NCBI GenBank assembly: GCA_021154065.1
Contig: JAJKJG010000295.1
Coordinates: 1 to 8,107, forward strand
Origin: Methylobacterium sp.
GTDB taxonomy: Bacteria; Pseudomonadota; Alphaproteobacteria; Rhizobiales; Beijerinckiaceae
DNA: 8,107 bases
Direction of reading: 5' to 3'
Positions 1 through 6,086 of the stretch are shown here, in pieces. Position numbers and translations under genes: made by a program. Below the pieces are notes generated by a model that saw nothing but the letters and a program-made list of their open reading frames with translations, ran no database searches and was not told where the DNA came from. Position 1 is the stretch's first letter. Every line of letters begins with the position of its first letter.

Positions 1-74
1 GCATCGGGGAGAACCTCCGAAGGAAGCCAAGTCGTTGTTGCACAACAACTTTGACTCACTCAGAGCCCCGATGC
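1..74. repeat. Nested inverted repeats (possible hairpin or cruciform)
   Basis: The outer arms are GCATCGGGG at 1-9 and its exact reverse complement CCCCGATGC at 66-74. Inside them lies a near-perfect hairpin: AGTC (30-33) with GTTGTTG (34-40), a CA loop, CAACAAC (43-49), a TTT bulge and GACT (53-56). There is no T-run that would make it a standard terminator. It may be a subterminal structure of a mobile element or a structure after a gene lying to the left of the window. Confidence 0.5.
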
Positions 75-105
75 ACCTCCCCAGCGTGAGAAATGCGGGT
101 TAGCC
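1..105. mobile_element. Possible insertion-sequence end or other foreign DNA interrupting a hydrolase gene
   Basis: Similarity of the minus-strand serine hydrolase to its family ends near its residue 135 (about position 98-105). The remaining sequence to the window start reads as unrelated DNA. By hand count the first 60 bases are 52% GC, well below the neighbouring genes. The stretch holds two nested inverted repeats and no transposase. The boundary sequence GTGAGAAATGCGGGTTAG (87-104) loosely recalls termini of IS1380-type elements, but that is from memory and unverified. Only one end is visible, so no target-site duplication can be tested. It could instead be a deletion junction. Confidence 0.3.
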
Positions 106-502
106 GGGGCTCGTTGTCCTGGATGGCGAGCTCCGCGAGCGTCCGCGTCAGGTCGATCCGGCCTTCGGCTACGGCGATCCCGTAGAGCGCGCTCAGCACG
201 CTCTTGCGCACCGGGGCGACGTTGACGGTCCGGGCGACGTCGCCCCAGACCGCGACGACGCGGCCGTCATGCACGACCATCACGGCGGTCGGCTTCGTCG
301 CCTGGAACCGCGCCTCGGCGGCCCGCAGCCGCTCGGCGTCCCAGCCATCGGGCGGGGTCTCGCCCGGCATGTCCCAGGTGGTTCCGGGGAATACCGGCTC
401 GCCGGCCGACAGCGGCGCCGAGACGAGCGCCAACAGGAGCGCCAGCGCGCCGCGCGCCGCCATCCGGGGACGCCTTGGGACCGGGGCCGCTCGCATCGTC
501 AT
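56..502 (-). pseudogene. Truncated serine hydrolase (class C beta-lactamase-like), inactive
   Basis: This is the N-terminal part of a secreted serine hydrolase of the beta-lactamase/penicillin-binding-protein fold. Residues 1 to about 33 are a signal peptide: an Arg-rich start, a hydrophobic ALALLLALVSAPL core and likely cleavage after SA-G. The mature start and the V-H-D-G-R strand (76-81) are normal, and the R-K-S-x-L-S-A-L-Y-G helix with VAEGRIDL is typical of the family. Two lesions stand out. The expected Ser of the SxxK active site is Pro97 (PVRK, Lys100 retained), a single-base CCG for TCG change. The frame also leaves the family after about residue 135 and stops at 148, while complete members are usually over 300 residues. 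The Tyr and C-terminal motifs are therefore missing. ATG 502 is chosen; a second ATG lies two codons in, and neither has a strong ribosome binding site. Confidence 0.8.
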
Positions 503-562
503 GGCATGAGGTCGCCGCCGCTCGCGCGACGATCATGAACCGTCGCGGCGCGCCGGGAAAGC

Positions 563-577
563 GCCGCCGCCGGCGGC
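563..577 (-). terminator. Weak candidate terminator after topoisomerase IB
   Basis: Just after the topoisomerase stop, GCCGCC (563-568) and GGCGGC (572-577) form a six-pair GC-only stem with a three-base loop. On the minus strand it is followed by GCTTTCCC, so the T-tract is only three bases. It is the only structure in the 82-bp gap between the topoisomerase and the hydrolase remnant. In DNA this GC-rich such stems arise by chance, so it is a weak call. Confidence 0.22.
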
Positions 578-584
578 AGCCGGT

Positions 585-1811
585 TCAGGCGGCGCGAGCC
601 TCCGATTGCGCCTTTGCGCGCGGCTTCTTGCCGGTGGCGGATTTGCGCTTGCGGCCGGAGGCTTTCTTCGCGGTCTTTGCCTCGCCCTTCCCGTCCTCGA
701 GCAGCGAGACGCTGTCGGCGAGCTTGTCCTTCAGCGTGCGCCGCAGGCGGGCTTCGAGGAAGGTCAGCACGGCGGCCTCTTCCGGGCGCAGATCCGAGAG
801 GTTCCGGGAGAGCTCGCTCTCGACCTCGGCCTTGACGTGGAGGAGCAGCTGGCCCTCGGCGTAGGCCGAGAGCACCTCGGGATGGACGTAGCACTTGCGG
901 CAGATGGTCGGCGTGTTGCCGAGGCGCGAGGCGACCCGCTCGATCGCCGCCTTTACGTTCTTCTTGAGCGCCGCCTTGGTATCGAAGCTCTCGAATTCCT
1001 GGAGCGCGATCGCTGCCAGCACCGTTCCCTGCCAGGTGCGGAAATCCTTTGCCGTGACGTCGCGGCCGGTGATCTCCCTGAGGTAGTCGTTGACGTCCGA
1101 AGACGTCACGTCCCGGCGCTCGCCGTCCTCGTCGATGTACTGGAACAGCTCCTGCCCGTGGAGATCCTGGCAGGCGCGCACGATCCTGGCGATGCGCCGG
1201 TCCTTGACCTTGAGGCGCCAGACCTTGCCGCTCTTGCCCTTGAACTGGAAGCGCAGCTCCGAGCCGTTCACCGCGACGTGCTGGTTCTTCAGCGTGGTGA
1301 GGCCGTAGCTCTTGTTCTGCTTGGCGTAGTCGTCGTTGCCGACCCGGATGAGCGTCTTCTCGAGAAGGTCGACGACGGTCGCCAGCACCTTTTCGCGCGG
1401 CAGGCCGGGCAGCGCCATGTGCTCGGCGATCTTCTCCCGGATCGCCGGCAGGGCCTTCGCGAACTCGAGCATGTGCTCGTATTTCGTGCTCTCGCGGATC
1501 GCCCGGAAATCGGGGTGGTAGCGGTATTGCTTGCGACCCTTGGCGTCGCGCCCGGTCGCCTGGATGTGGCCGTTCGCTTTCGCGCAGATCCACACGTCGG
1601 TGTAGGCCGGAGGGACGGCGAGCTTCCTGATGCGGTTCAGCGTCGCCTCGTCCTCGACCTTGCCGCCGCCCGGCCGGACATAGGTGAAGCCGGTGCCGGC
1701 CTTTTTTCGGTGGATGCCCGGCTCCTCGTCGGAGACGTAGGTCAGCCCGGCGCTCTCGGCGGCGTCGCGCGGGTCGACGACGGTCTCGGACAGGGTGGAA
1801 TCGAGCAGCAT
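585..1811 (-). CDS. DNA topoisomerase IB
   Basis: This 408-residue enzyme relaxes supercoils by nicking one DNA strand and rejoining it through a 3'-phosphotyrosyl intermediate, without ATP. The N-terminal DNA-binding domain (about 30-115) carries GFTYVRPGGGKV and RKLAVPPAYTDVWIC, both characteristic of bacterial poxvirus-like topoisomerase IB. The catalytic domain has Arg156 in LIRVGND, probable catalytic Lys in the KGKSGK hairpin (191-196), Arg258 in DFRTW and the nucleophile Tyr308 in CRKCYVHP. The vaccinia catalytic His position is Asn299 (LGNTP), which I recall being usual in bacterial members such as the Deinococcus enzyme. A Lys-rich tail (about 375-405) probably adds non-specific DNA affinity. 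A GAGG (1820-1823) sits 8 nt before ATG 1811. The neighbouring genes give no functional hint; it appears to be a single-gene unit with a possible stress promoter upstream. Confidence 0.95.
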   Translation of the reverse strand: MLLDSTLSETVVDPRDAAESAGLTYVSDEEPGIHRKKAGTGFTYVRPGGGKVEDEATLNRIRKLAVPPAYTDVWICAKANGHIQATGRDAKGRKQYRYHPDFRAIRESTKYEHMLEFAKALPAIREKIAEHMALPGLPREKVLATVVDLLEKTLIRVGNDDYAKQNKSYGLTTLKNQHVAVNGSELRFQFKGKSGKVWRLKVKDRRIARIVRACQDLHGQELFQYIDEDGERRDVTSSDVNDYLREITGRDVTAKDFRTWQGTVLAAIALQEFESFDTKAALKKNVKAAIERVASRLGNTPTICRKCYVHPEVLSAYAEGQLLLHVKAEVESELSRNLSDLRPEEAAVLTFLEARLRRTLKDKLADSVSLLEDGKGEAKTAKKASGRKRKSATGKKPRAKAQSEARAA

Positions 1812-1843
1812 CGGTCGTGCCTCGCGGGGGTCGGACGGGAGAC

Positions 1844-1869
1844 AACCTAGGCGCGGCTTTGGAAGTTCC
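1844..1869 (-). promoter_or_regulatory. Candidate EcfG (general stress response) promoter for topoisomerase IB
   Basis: On the minus strand GGAAC (1869-1865), a 17-nt spacer and GGTT (1847-1844) lie upstream of the topoisomerase start. The alphaproteobacterial EcfG/RpoE2 consensus is GGAAC, 16-17 nt, then CGTT. The -35 match is exact and the -10 differs at one base. The -10 lies about 32 nt before ATG 1811, which leaves a short leader carrying the GAGG ribosome binding site. The motif is short and could be chance. Confidence 0.38.
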
Positions 1870-1937
1870 CGGCGCGCCTTGACGCGTCCGCGAGCGCGTG
1901 GCGCGACGATGCGGTTCCCATGCGGTCACGCCGGCGC

Positions 1938-2037
1938 TAGAGCGCGATGACTTCTCGTCAAGTCGTCATCCCGCTCTACCTCTTTGTTTGAGCATGATCT
2001 TTTCCGAAAACCGGTAGCCACTTTTCGGGATCATGCT
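1938..2037. repeat. RIME-like double-palindrome intergenic repeat
   Basis: Two adjacent hairpins span 100 bp. The first pairs TAGAGCG (1938-1944) with CGCTCTA (1972-1978) and GATGAC (1946-1951) with GTCATC (1965-1970). The second pairs AGCATGATC (1991-1999) exactly with GATCATGCT (2029-2037), and inside it CCGAAAA (2004-2010) with TTTTCGG (2022-2028). The AGCATGATC / CCGAAAA / CTTTTCGG pattern is one I recognise as very common between genes in rhizobial and related genomes, and the two-palindrome layout matches the Rhizobium-specific intergenic mosaic element (RIME). Such elements are non-coding and probably moved by other enzymes. It lies between divergent genes; apart from it and the candidate stress promoter I see nothing in 1812-2053. 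Confidence 0.75.
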
Positions 2038-2053
2038 TTAGAAGCCGGCGGGT

Positions 2054-3223
2054 ATGGAAACCGCCGCAGCCCACGACACCGCCCCGGGCGGGCCGAAACG
2101 CATCGCCTTCGTCGTCACGGAGGACTGGTTCTTCGCCTCGCATTTCCTGCCGATGGCGCAGGCTGCGCGGGAGCTCGGCCTCGAGGTCGCGGTGGTGACG
2201 CGCGTCCGCGACCACCGTGCCGCGATCGAGGCGGCGGGCGCCAAGGTCATCGCGCTCGAGGCCGAGCGGCGCAGCCTCAACCCGATGGCGGCGGGCTACG
2301 CCGCCGGCCGGCTCGCCGCGATCCTCAAGGCGTGGCGGCCGGACATCGTGCATTGCATCGCGCTTCGCGCGATCCTGATCGGCGGCGCTGCGGCGCTGAT
2401 GGCGGGCATTCCGCGCCGGGTCTACGCGCTCACCGGCCTCGGCTTCCTCGGCGCCCGCCAGGACCTCGTCGGGCGCGGCGCGCGGATCGCGGCCCGCATG
2501 CTGGTGCGCGGCCTCGAGACGCGGCAGACCCGCTACCTGTTCGAGAACCCGGAGGATGCGGCGCTCATCGGGCTCGACCCCGGCGACGCCTCGCGCGTGA
2601 CGATCCTCGGCGGCGCCGGCGTCGATGCCGCGCGGCTTTGCCCGCAGCCGCTGCCGCCGCAGCCGCCGCTGAAGGTCGCGGTCGTCGCCCGGATGCTGTG
2701 GTCGAAGGGCGCCGACGTCGCGGTCGAGGCGGCAAAGCAGGCGCGGGAGGCGGGGGCGGCGGTCGAGCTGTCGCTCTACGGCGCCCCCGATCCGTCGAAC
2801 CCGAAGGCGGTGCCGGAGGAAACGCTGCAAGCCTGGAGCAGCGTGCCGGGGGTGACCTGGCATGGCCGCACCGATGACGTCGCCGGCGTCTGGCGCGATC
2901 ATCACGTCTGCTGCCTGCCGTCGCGGGGCGGCGAGGGGCTGCCGCGCACCCTGCTCGAAGGGGCGGCTTGCGGGCGCGCCCTCGTCACCACCGACGTGCC
3001 GGGCTGCCGGCGCTTCGTGCGCGACGGCATCGAGGGGCTTCTCGTGCCGCCGGGCGATGCCGCGGCGCTCGCCGGTGCCTTCGCGACGCTCGCCGCCGAC
3101 TCAGGCCTCGTCGCCCGCATGGGCGCGGCCGCCCGCGCCCGCGTGCTCGACGGCTTCACCGAGCGCGACGTGATGGAGGCGGTGAAGCGCGTCTATGCCG
3201 CGATGCTCGCCGCGCCGCCGTGA
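2054..3223 (+). CDS. Glycosyltransferase family 4 (GT-B fold)
   Basis: This 389-residue cytoplasmic glycosyltransferase transfers a sugar from an activated donor, probably in surface polysaccharide, O-antigen or glycolipid synthesis; the substrate cannot be read from sequence. The N-terminal Rossmann domain (about 15-195) begins KRIAFVVTEDWFFASHFLP and includes RPDIVHCIALRA, the pattern of WcaL/PglA-like GT4 enzymes that act on lipid-linked acceptors. The C-terminal donor domain (about 205-375) has the retaining-GT4 EX7E motif at Glu294 and Glu302 (EGLPRTLLE), and Arg213 and Lys218 in the usual donor-phosphate-binding position. There is no signal peptide. ATG 2054 is the only plausible start: an in-frame TAG at 2039-2041, at the edge of the repeat, closes the frame upstream. 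No good ribosome binding site is visible (GAAG at 2041-2044 at best). The last codons overlap the methyltransferase start. Confidence 0.9.
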   Translation: METAAAHDTAPGGPKRIAFVVTEDWFFASHFLPMAQAARELGLEVAVVTRVRDHRAAIEAAGAKVIALEAERRSLNPMAAGYAAGRLAAILKAWRPDIVHCIALRAILIGGAAALMAGIPRRVYALTGLGFLGARQDLVGRGARIAARMLVRGLETRQTRYLFENPEDAALIGLDPGDASRVTILGGAGVDAARLCPQPLPPQPPLKVAVVARMLWSKGADVAVEAAKQAREAGAAVELSLYGAPDPSNPKAVPEETLQAWSSVPGVTWHGRTDDVAGVWRDHHVCCLPSRGGEGLPRTLLEGAACGRALVTTDVPGCRRFVRDGIEGLLVPPGDAAALAGAFATLAADSGLVARMGAAARARVLDGFTERDVMEAVKRVYAAMLAAPP

Positions 3224-3870
3224 CCGGCGCGGGCCGCGCCGCCTTCATCCGGGCGAACACGCGGGTGCTGCCGGTCCCGCATGCGCCCGAGATCAGGCTT
3301 CATCTTGCCGACGAGGCGACCGAGCTCTGGCACAAGACCGAGGAGGAGCTCGGCCAGCTCGGGCTGCCGCCGCCGTTCTGGGCCTTCGCCTGGGCCGGCG
3401 GGCAGGCGCTGGCGCGCTATCTCCTCGACCGCCCCGAGGTCGTGCACGGCCGCCACGTGCTCGACTTGGCCTCGGGCTCCGGCCTCGTCGCGATCGCCGC
3501 CGCGCGCGCCGGCGCCGCGTCGGTCGAGGCGAGCGAGATCGATGCCTTCGCGATCGCGGCGATCGGGCTCAACGCGGCGCTGAACGGCGTCCGGGCCGAG
3601 GCGCGCGCGGCCGATCTCATCGGCCGTGACGAAGGCTGGGGCGCGGTGCTCGCCGGCGACATCTTCTACGACCGCGACATCGCCGAGCCAGTGACGGAGT
3701 GGCTATCCGGGCTCGCCCGCCGCGGCGCCACGGTGCTGATCGGCGACCCGGGGCGGAGCTACCTCGACCAGGGCCGGCTCGAGCGGCTCGCGACCTACGA
3801 GGTGCCGGTGACGCGCGCCCTGGAGGATTCGGAGGTGAAGAAATCGAGCGTGTGGCGCTTCCGTCCTTGA
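3220..3870 (+). CDS. Class I SAM-dependent methyltransferase, METTL20 (ETF-beta lysine methyltransferase)-like
   Basis: This 216-residue protein resembles the METTL20/ETFBKMT branch of lysine methyltransferases, related to PrmA. Human and Agrobacterium members methylate lysines of electron-transfer flavoprotein beta beside its acyl-CoA-dehydrogenase recognition loop. Family marks are the start FIRANTRVLPVPHAPEIRLH (9-28), ATELWHKTEEELGQLGLPPPFWAFAWAGGQ, the SAM-binding motif DLASGSGLV (82-90), acidic ASEID (104-108), post-motif GDIFYD (146-151) and IGDPGR (174-179). The start is GTG 3220, giving a GTGA 4-nt overlap with the glycosyltransferase stop and suggesting translational coupling. Longer upstream readings of the frame would run through the glycosyltransferase. 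The substrate is inferred from family; ribosomal protein methylation is the alternative. No ETF gene is in the window. Confidence 0.85.
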   Translation: MTGAGRAAFIRANTRVLPVPHAPEIRLHLADEATELWHKTEEELGQLGLPPPFWAFAWAGGQALARYLLDRPEVVHGRHVLDLASGSGLVAIAAARAGAASVEASEIDAFAIAAIGLNAALNGVRAEARAADLIGRDEGWGAVLAGDIFYDRDIAEPVTEWLSGLARRGATVLIGDPGRSYLDQGRLERLATYEVPVTRALEDSEVKKSSVWRFRP

Positions 3871-3877
3871 CGCAAGG

Positions 3878-4120
3878 TCAGAAGGCGCCCGCCTCGGCGG
3901 GGTCGCGCCGCAGGCCGCGGCGCAATCCGTAGCCGGCGCCGGCGAGCCCGCACAGCACCGCGCCGAGGGCGCCGACCCCGCCCGCGACATAGCCGCAGAG
4001 CCCCTCGAAGCAGGAGACCGAGGCGAGCTCGGTGGAGATCAACCCGATCATCAGCCCGACCCAGAAGCCGCCGACGCTGCCGAGGACGAGACCGACGAGA
4101 CCGTATCCGACCGCACGCAT
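3878..4120 (-). CDS. Small glycine-rich two-helix membrane protein, unknown function
   Basis: An 80-residue hypothetical protein. Residues 4-30 and 43-66 form two hydrophobic helices rich in small residues (GLVGLVLGSVGGFWVG; GYVAGGVGALGAVLCGLAGAG), the glycine-zipper style that packs helices closely or oligomerises. Between them is a short loop with Cys37 and Cys42 (SCFEGLC), spaced to allow a disulfide; a third Cys57 is in helix 2. The C-terminus is basic (RRGLRRD), predicting that both ends lie in the cytoplasm and the loop in the periplasm. A strong GGGAGGG (4130-4136) sits 9 nt before ATG 4120, which supports real translation. It is convergent with the methyltransferase, with only 7 bp between stop codons. 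I do not recognise a named family. Confidence 0.7.
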   Translation of the reverse strand: MRAVGYGLVGLVLGSVGGFWVGLMIGLISTELASVSCFEGLCGYVAGGVGALGAVLCGLAGAGYGLRRGLRRDPAEAGAF

Positions 4121-4179
4121 TGTTTTTTGCCCTCCCTGTGATCAGGGCCATGCGCAGGTCTAGGTCGGGGGACCGGATG

Positions 4180-4205
4180 CCGGCGTGCTGTGGAGCACCA
4201 GCCGG
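4180..4205 (-). terminator. Hairpin downstream of the patatin gene
   Basis: CCGGC (4180-4184) with GTGCT (4185-4189) pairs across a GTGG loop to AGCAC (4194-4198), then after a two-base bulge to GCCGG (4201-4205), giving a ten-pair stem. It begins 13 nt beyond the patatin stop on the minus strand. No T-tract follows, so it is not a classical intrinsic terminator. It may protect the 3' end of the sdhB-patatin message or be incidental. The rest of 4121-4218 holds only the ribosome binding site of the next gene. Confidence 0.3.
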
Positions 4206-4218
4206 TCGCCGGACGATC

Positions 4219-5286
4219 TCAGCTGTAGGCGTGCCTGAGGTCGAGCGTGCTGCGCTCGCCGACGGCGTCGTAGGTGTCGCTCAGCCATTGGCGCGCCGTC
4301 GCGCGGCCGAGATCCTTCAGCTCCTTGAAGAAGCCCCACTCGGCGTTGAGGCGCGAGGCCGCGGTGTGCTCGTCGAGCTTCCGGCCGCCGTGGATGCGGT
4401 GCATGTTGACGCGCTTGTACTCGTCCTTGGAAAGCTTGCCCTCGTCGATGAGCCGGCTGACGAAATCGATGGCGCGCAGCTCGCGCAGGAGCGTGCCGTT
4501 GAAGCTGATCTCGGTGAGGCGGTTCTCGATCTCGTGCGCGGTGCGCGGCGTCTCCCGCCGCTCGACCGGGTTGATCTGGATCAGCACGATGTCGTCGGCG
4601 CGGGCCTCGTAGAACAGCGGGAACAGCGGCGGGTTGCCGGTGTAGCCGCCGTCCCAATAGGGCTCGCCGCCGATCTCGACGGTCTTGAAGATCTTCGGCA
4701 GGCAGGCCGAGGCGAGGATGTGGTCGACGGTCAGGCTCGGCCCGTCGAAGACGTGGATCTTGCCGGTCCAGACGTTGGTCGCGGCGACGAACAGCTTCGC
4801 CTCGGTGCAGGCGCGCACGCTCGCGAAGTCGATGAGCTCGTTCAGCGCGTCGCGCAAGGGGTTGATGTCGAGCGGGTTGAACTCGTAGGGCGTCGCCGCC
4901 TGCTGCCAGGCGTTGAGCCAGACCTGCGCCGGCGTCCCCTCGGCGCTCCAGAAGCCGATGAACTGGTCGAAGAGCGAGCGCTGCACCGGCGACAGCACGC
5001 CGTCGAGGCTGACCCGCTTCCAGAACTTGCGCAGCTGCTCGCGCGCACCCTCGGGCCCGCCGTCGCGCCAGCCGTCCACGAGCACGACGGCGTTCATCGA
5101 GCCGGCGCTGGCGCCGGTGATCGCCTCGATCGCGAGCCGCCCGTCCTCGATCAGCTGGTCGAGCACGCCCCAGGTGAAGGCGCCGTGCGCGCCGCCGCCC
5201 TGCAGCGCGAGCGAGATCGTCTTCTCCGCCTTCGGACCCGCGAGCCCGCGCGGCGTCGACGGCTTCCGGCCCGCCCGCCCGCTCAC
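4219..5286 (-). CDS. Patatin-like phospholipase
   Basis: This 355-residue protein is a likely lipid acyl hydrolase with the Ser-Asp dyad of the patatin family. The oxyanion-hole motif GGGAHGAF is at 30-37, the nucleophile elbow GASAG at 58-62 with catalytic Ser60, and the dyad Asp212 in the DGG motif (WDGGYTGN). All required residues are present. No signal peptide is seen; the N-terminus is a short basic tail, so it probably acts in the cytoplasm or at the inner membrane. The long C-terminal half (FNPLDINPLRDAL, VQINPVERRETPRTAHEI, RLNAEWGF, RSTLDLRHAY) matches the subgroup often labelled patatin with a DUF3734 C-terminus, which I recall lying near 3-hydroxybutyrate dehydrogenase in rhizobia. 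The substrate is unknown. The start is GTG 5286 with GAGGG 7 nt upstream, 10 nt after the sdhB stop, so it is probably co-transcribed with sdhB. Confidence 0.92.
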   Translation of the reverse strand: MSGRAGRKPSTPRGLAGPKAEKTISLALQGGGAHGAFTWGVLDQLIEDGRLAIEAITGASAGSMNAVVLVDGWRDGGPEGAREQLRKFWKRVSLDGVLSPVQRSLFDQFIGFWSAEGTPAQVWLNAWQQAATPYEFNPLDINPLRDALNELIDFASVRACTEAKLFVAATNVWTGKIHVFDGPSLTVDHILASACLPKIFKTVEIGGEPYWDGGYTGNPPLFPLFYEARADDIVLIQINPVERRETPRTAHEIENRLTEISFNGTLLRELRAIDFVSRLIDEGKLSKDEYKRVNMHRIHGGRKLDEHTAASRLNAEWGFFKELKDLGRATARQWLSDTYDAVGERSTLDLRHAYS

Positions 5287-5293
5287 ACGACGG

Positions 5294-5298
5294 CCCTC
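5294..5298 (-). promoter_or_regulatory. Ribosome binding site of the patatin gene, overlapping the sdhB stop
   Basis: GAGGG on the minus strand lies 7 nt before GTG 5286 and includes two bases of the sdhB TGA (5297-5299). It decides the GTG start and implies that ribosomes finishing sdhB can start the patatin gene. Confidence 0.6.
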
Positions 5299-6079
5299 AC
5301 ACCTGCCGCGCGATCATCATCTTCTTGATCTCGGCGATGGCCTTTGCCGGGTTCAGGCCCTTCGGGCAGGTGTTGGCGCAGTTCATGATCGTGTGGCAGC
5401 GGTAGAGCCGGAACGGGTCGTGCAGCGTGTCGAGCCGCTCGCCGGTCGCCTCGTCCCGCGAATCGATCAGCCAGCGATAGGCCTGGAGCAGGGCGGCGGG
5501 GCCGAGGAAGCGGTCGCCGTTCCACCAGTAGCTCGGGCACGACGTCGTGCAGCAGGCGCACAGGATGCACTCATAGAGCCCGTCGAGCTTCTGGCGCTCC
5601 TCCGGGGTCTGCTGCCATTCGGTCTCGGGCGCCGGGGTCTGCGTCTCGAGCCAGGGCTCGATCGCCGAATGGGCGGCGAAGAAGCCGGTGAGATCCGGCA
5701 CGAGGTCCTTCAGCACCGGCATGTGCGGCAGCGGATAGATCTTGATGGTGTCGGTCTTGCAGTCGTCCATGCCGAGCGTGCAGGCGAGCGTGTTCTCGCC
5801 CATGATGTTCATCGAGCAGGAGCCGCAGATGCCATCGCGGCACGAGCGCCGGAAGGTCAGCGTCGGGTCGACCTTGTTCTTGATCCAGATCAGCGCGTCG
5901 AGCACCATCGGCCCGCAATCGCCGCGGTCGACATGGTAGGTGTCGATGCGCGGGTTCTGCCCGTCGTCCGGGTTCCAGCGGTAGATCCGGAACGCCGTCG
6001 TGCGATGCCCGGCCGCCGGCACCGGCCAGACCTTGCCTTCGCTCATCTTCGAGTTCTTGGGGAGGGTGAACTGGGCCAT
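5297..6079 (-). CDS. sdhB: Succinate dehydrogenase iron-sulfur subunit
   Basis: This 260-residue subunit of respiratory complex II passes electrons from the SdhA flavin to ubiquinone through three iron-sulfur clusters at the cytoplasmic face of the inner membrane. All ligands are visible. The [2Fe-2S] cluster uses Cys80, 85, 88 and 100 (CRDGICGSC...C). The [4Fe-4S] cluster uses Cys171, 174, 177 and 238. The [3Fe-4S] cluster uses Cys181, 228 and 234. The N-terminus ([10 protein letters not shown]...[11 protein letters not shown]) and length are standard for alphaproteobacteria. It is normally directly downstream of sdhA, but here three toxin-antitoxin-type genes intervene. ATG 6079 is 7 nt after the vapC stop and the leader shows no clear Shine-Dalgarno sequence. 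The membrane anchors sdhC and sdhD are not in the window. Confidence 0.98.
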   Translation of the reverse strand: MAQFTLPKNSKMSEGKVWPVPAAGHRTTAFRIYRWNPDDGQNPRIDTYHVDRGDCGPMVLDALIWIKNKVDPTLTFRRSCRDGICGSCSMNIMGENTLACTLGMDDCKTDTIKIYPLPHMPVLKDLVPDLTGFFAAHSAIEPWLETQTPAPETEWQQTPEERQKLDGLYECILCACCTTSCPSYWWNGDRFLGPAALLQAYRWLIDSRDEATGERLDTLHDPFRLYRCHTIMNCANTCPKGLNPAKAIAEIKKMMIARQV

Positions 6080-6086
6080 GTGACGC

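Noticed and set aside
606..1850. 414-codon open frame on the plus strand opposite topoisomerase IB
   Set aside because: Antisense shadow: the minus-strand frame carries the full topoisomerase IB motif set, and long stop-free antisense frames are expected at this GC content.
1976..2905. 309-codon minus-strand frame across the glycosyltransferase
   Set aside because: Arg/Ala-rich shadow without motifs; the plus-strand frame has the EX7E motif and GT4 domains.
3865..3877. CCTTG-ACG-CAAGG stem at the convergent methyltransferase end as a bidirectional terminator
   Set aside because: Only five pairs and no T-tract on either strand; the stem overlaps the stop codon.
4163..4174. GGTC-GGGG-GACC mini-hairpin
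   Set aside because: Four pairs only; expected by chance in GC-rich intergenic DNA.
4120..5328. 402-codon open frame on the plus strand opposite the patatin gene
   Set aside because: Its translation is low-complexity Arg/Ala/Leu sequence without domains, while the opposite strand has the patatin motifs GGGAHG, GASAG and DGG.
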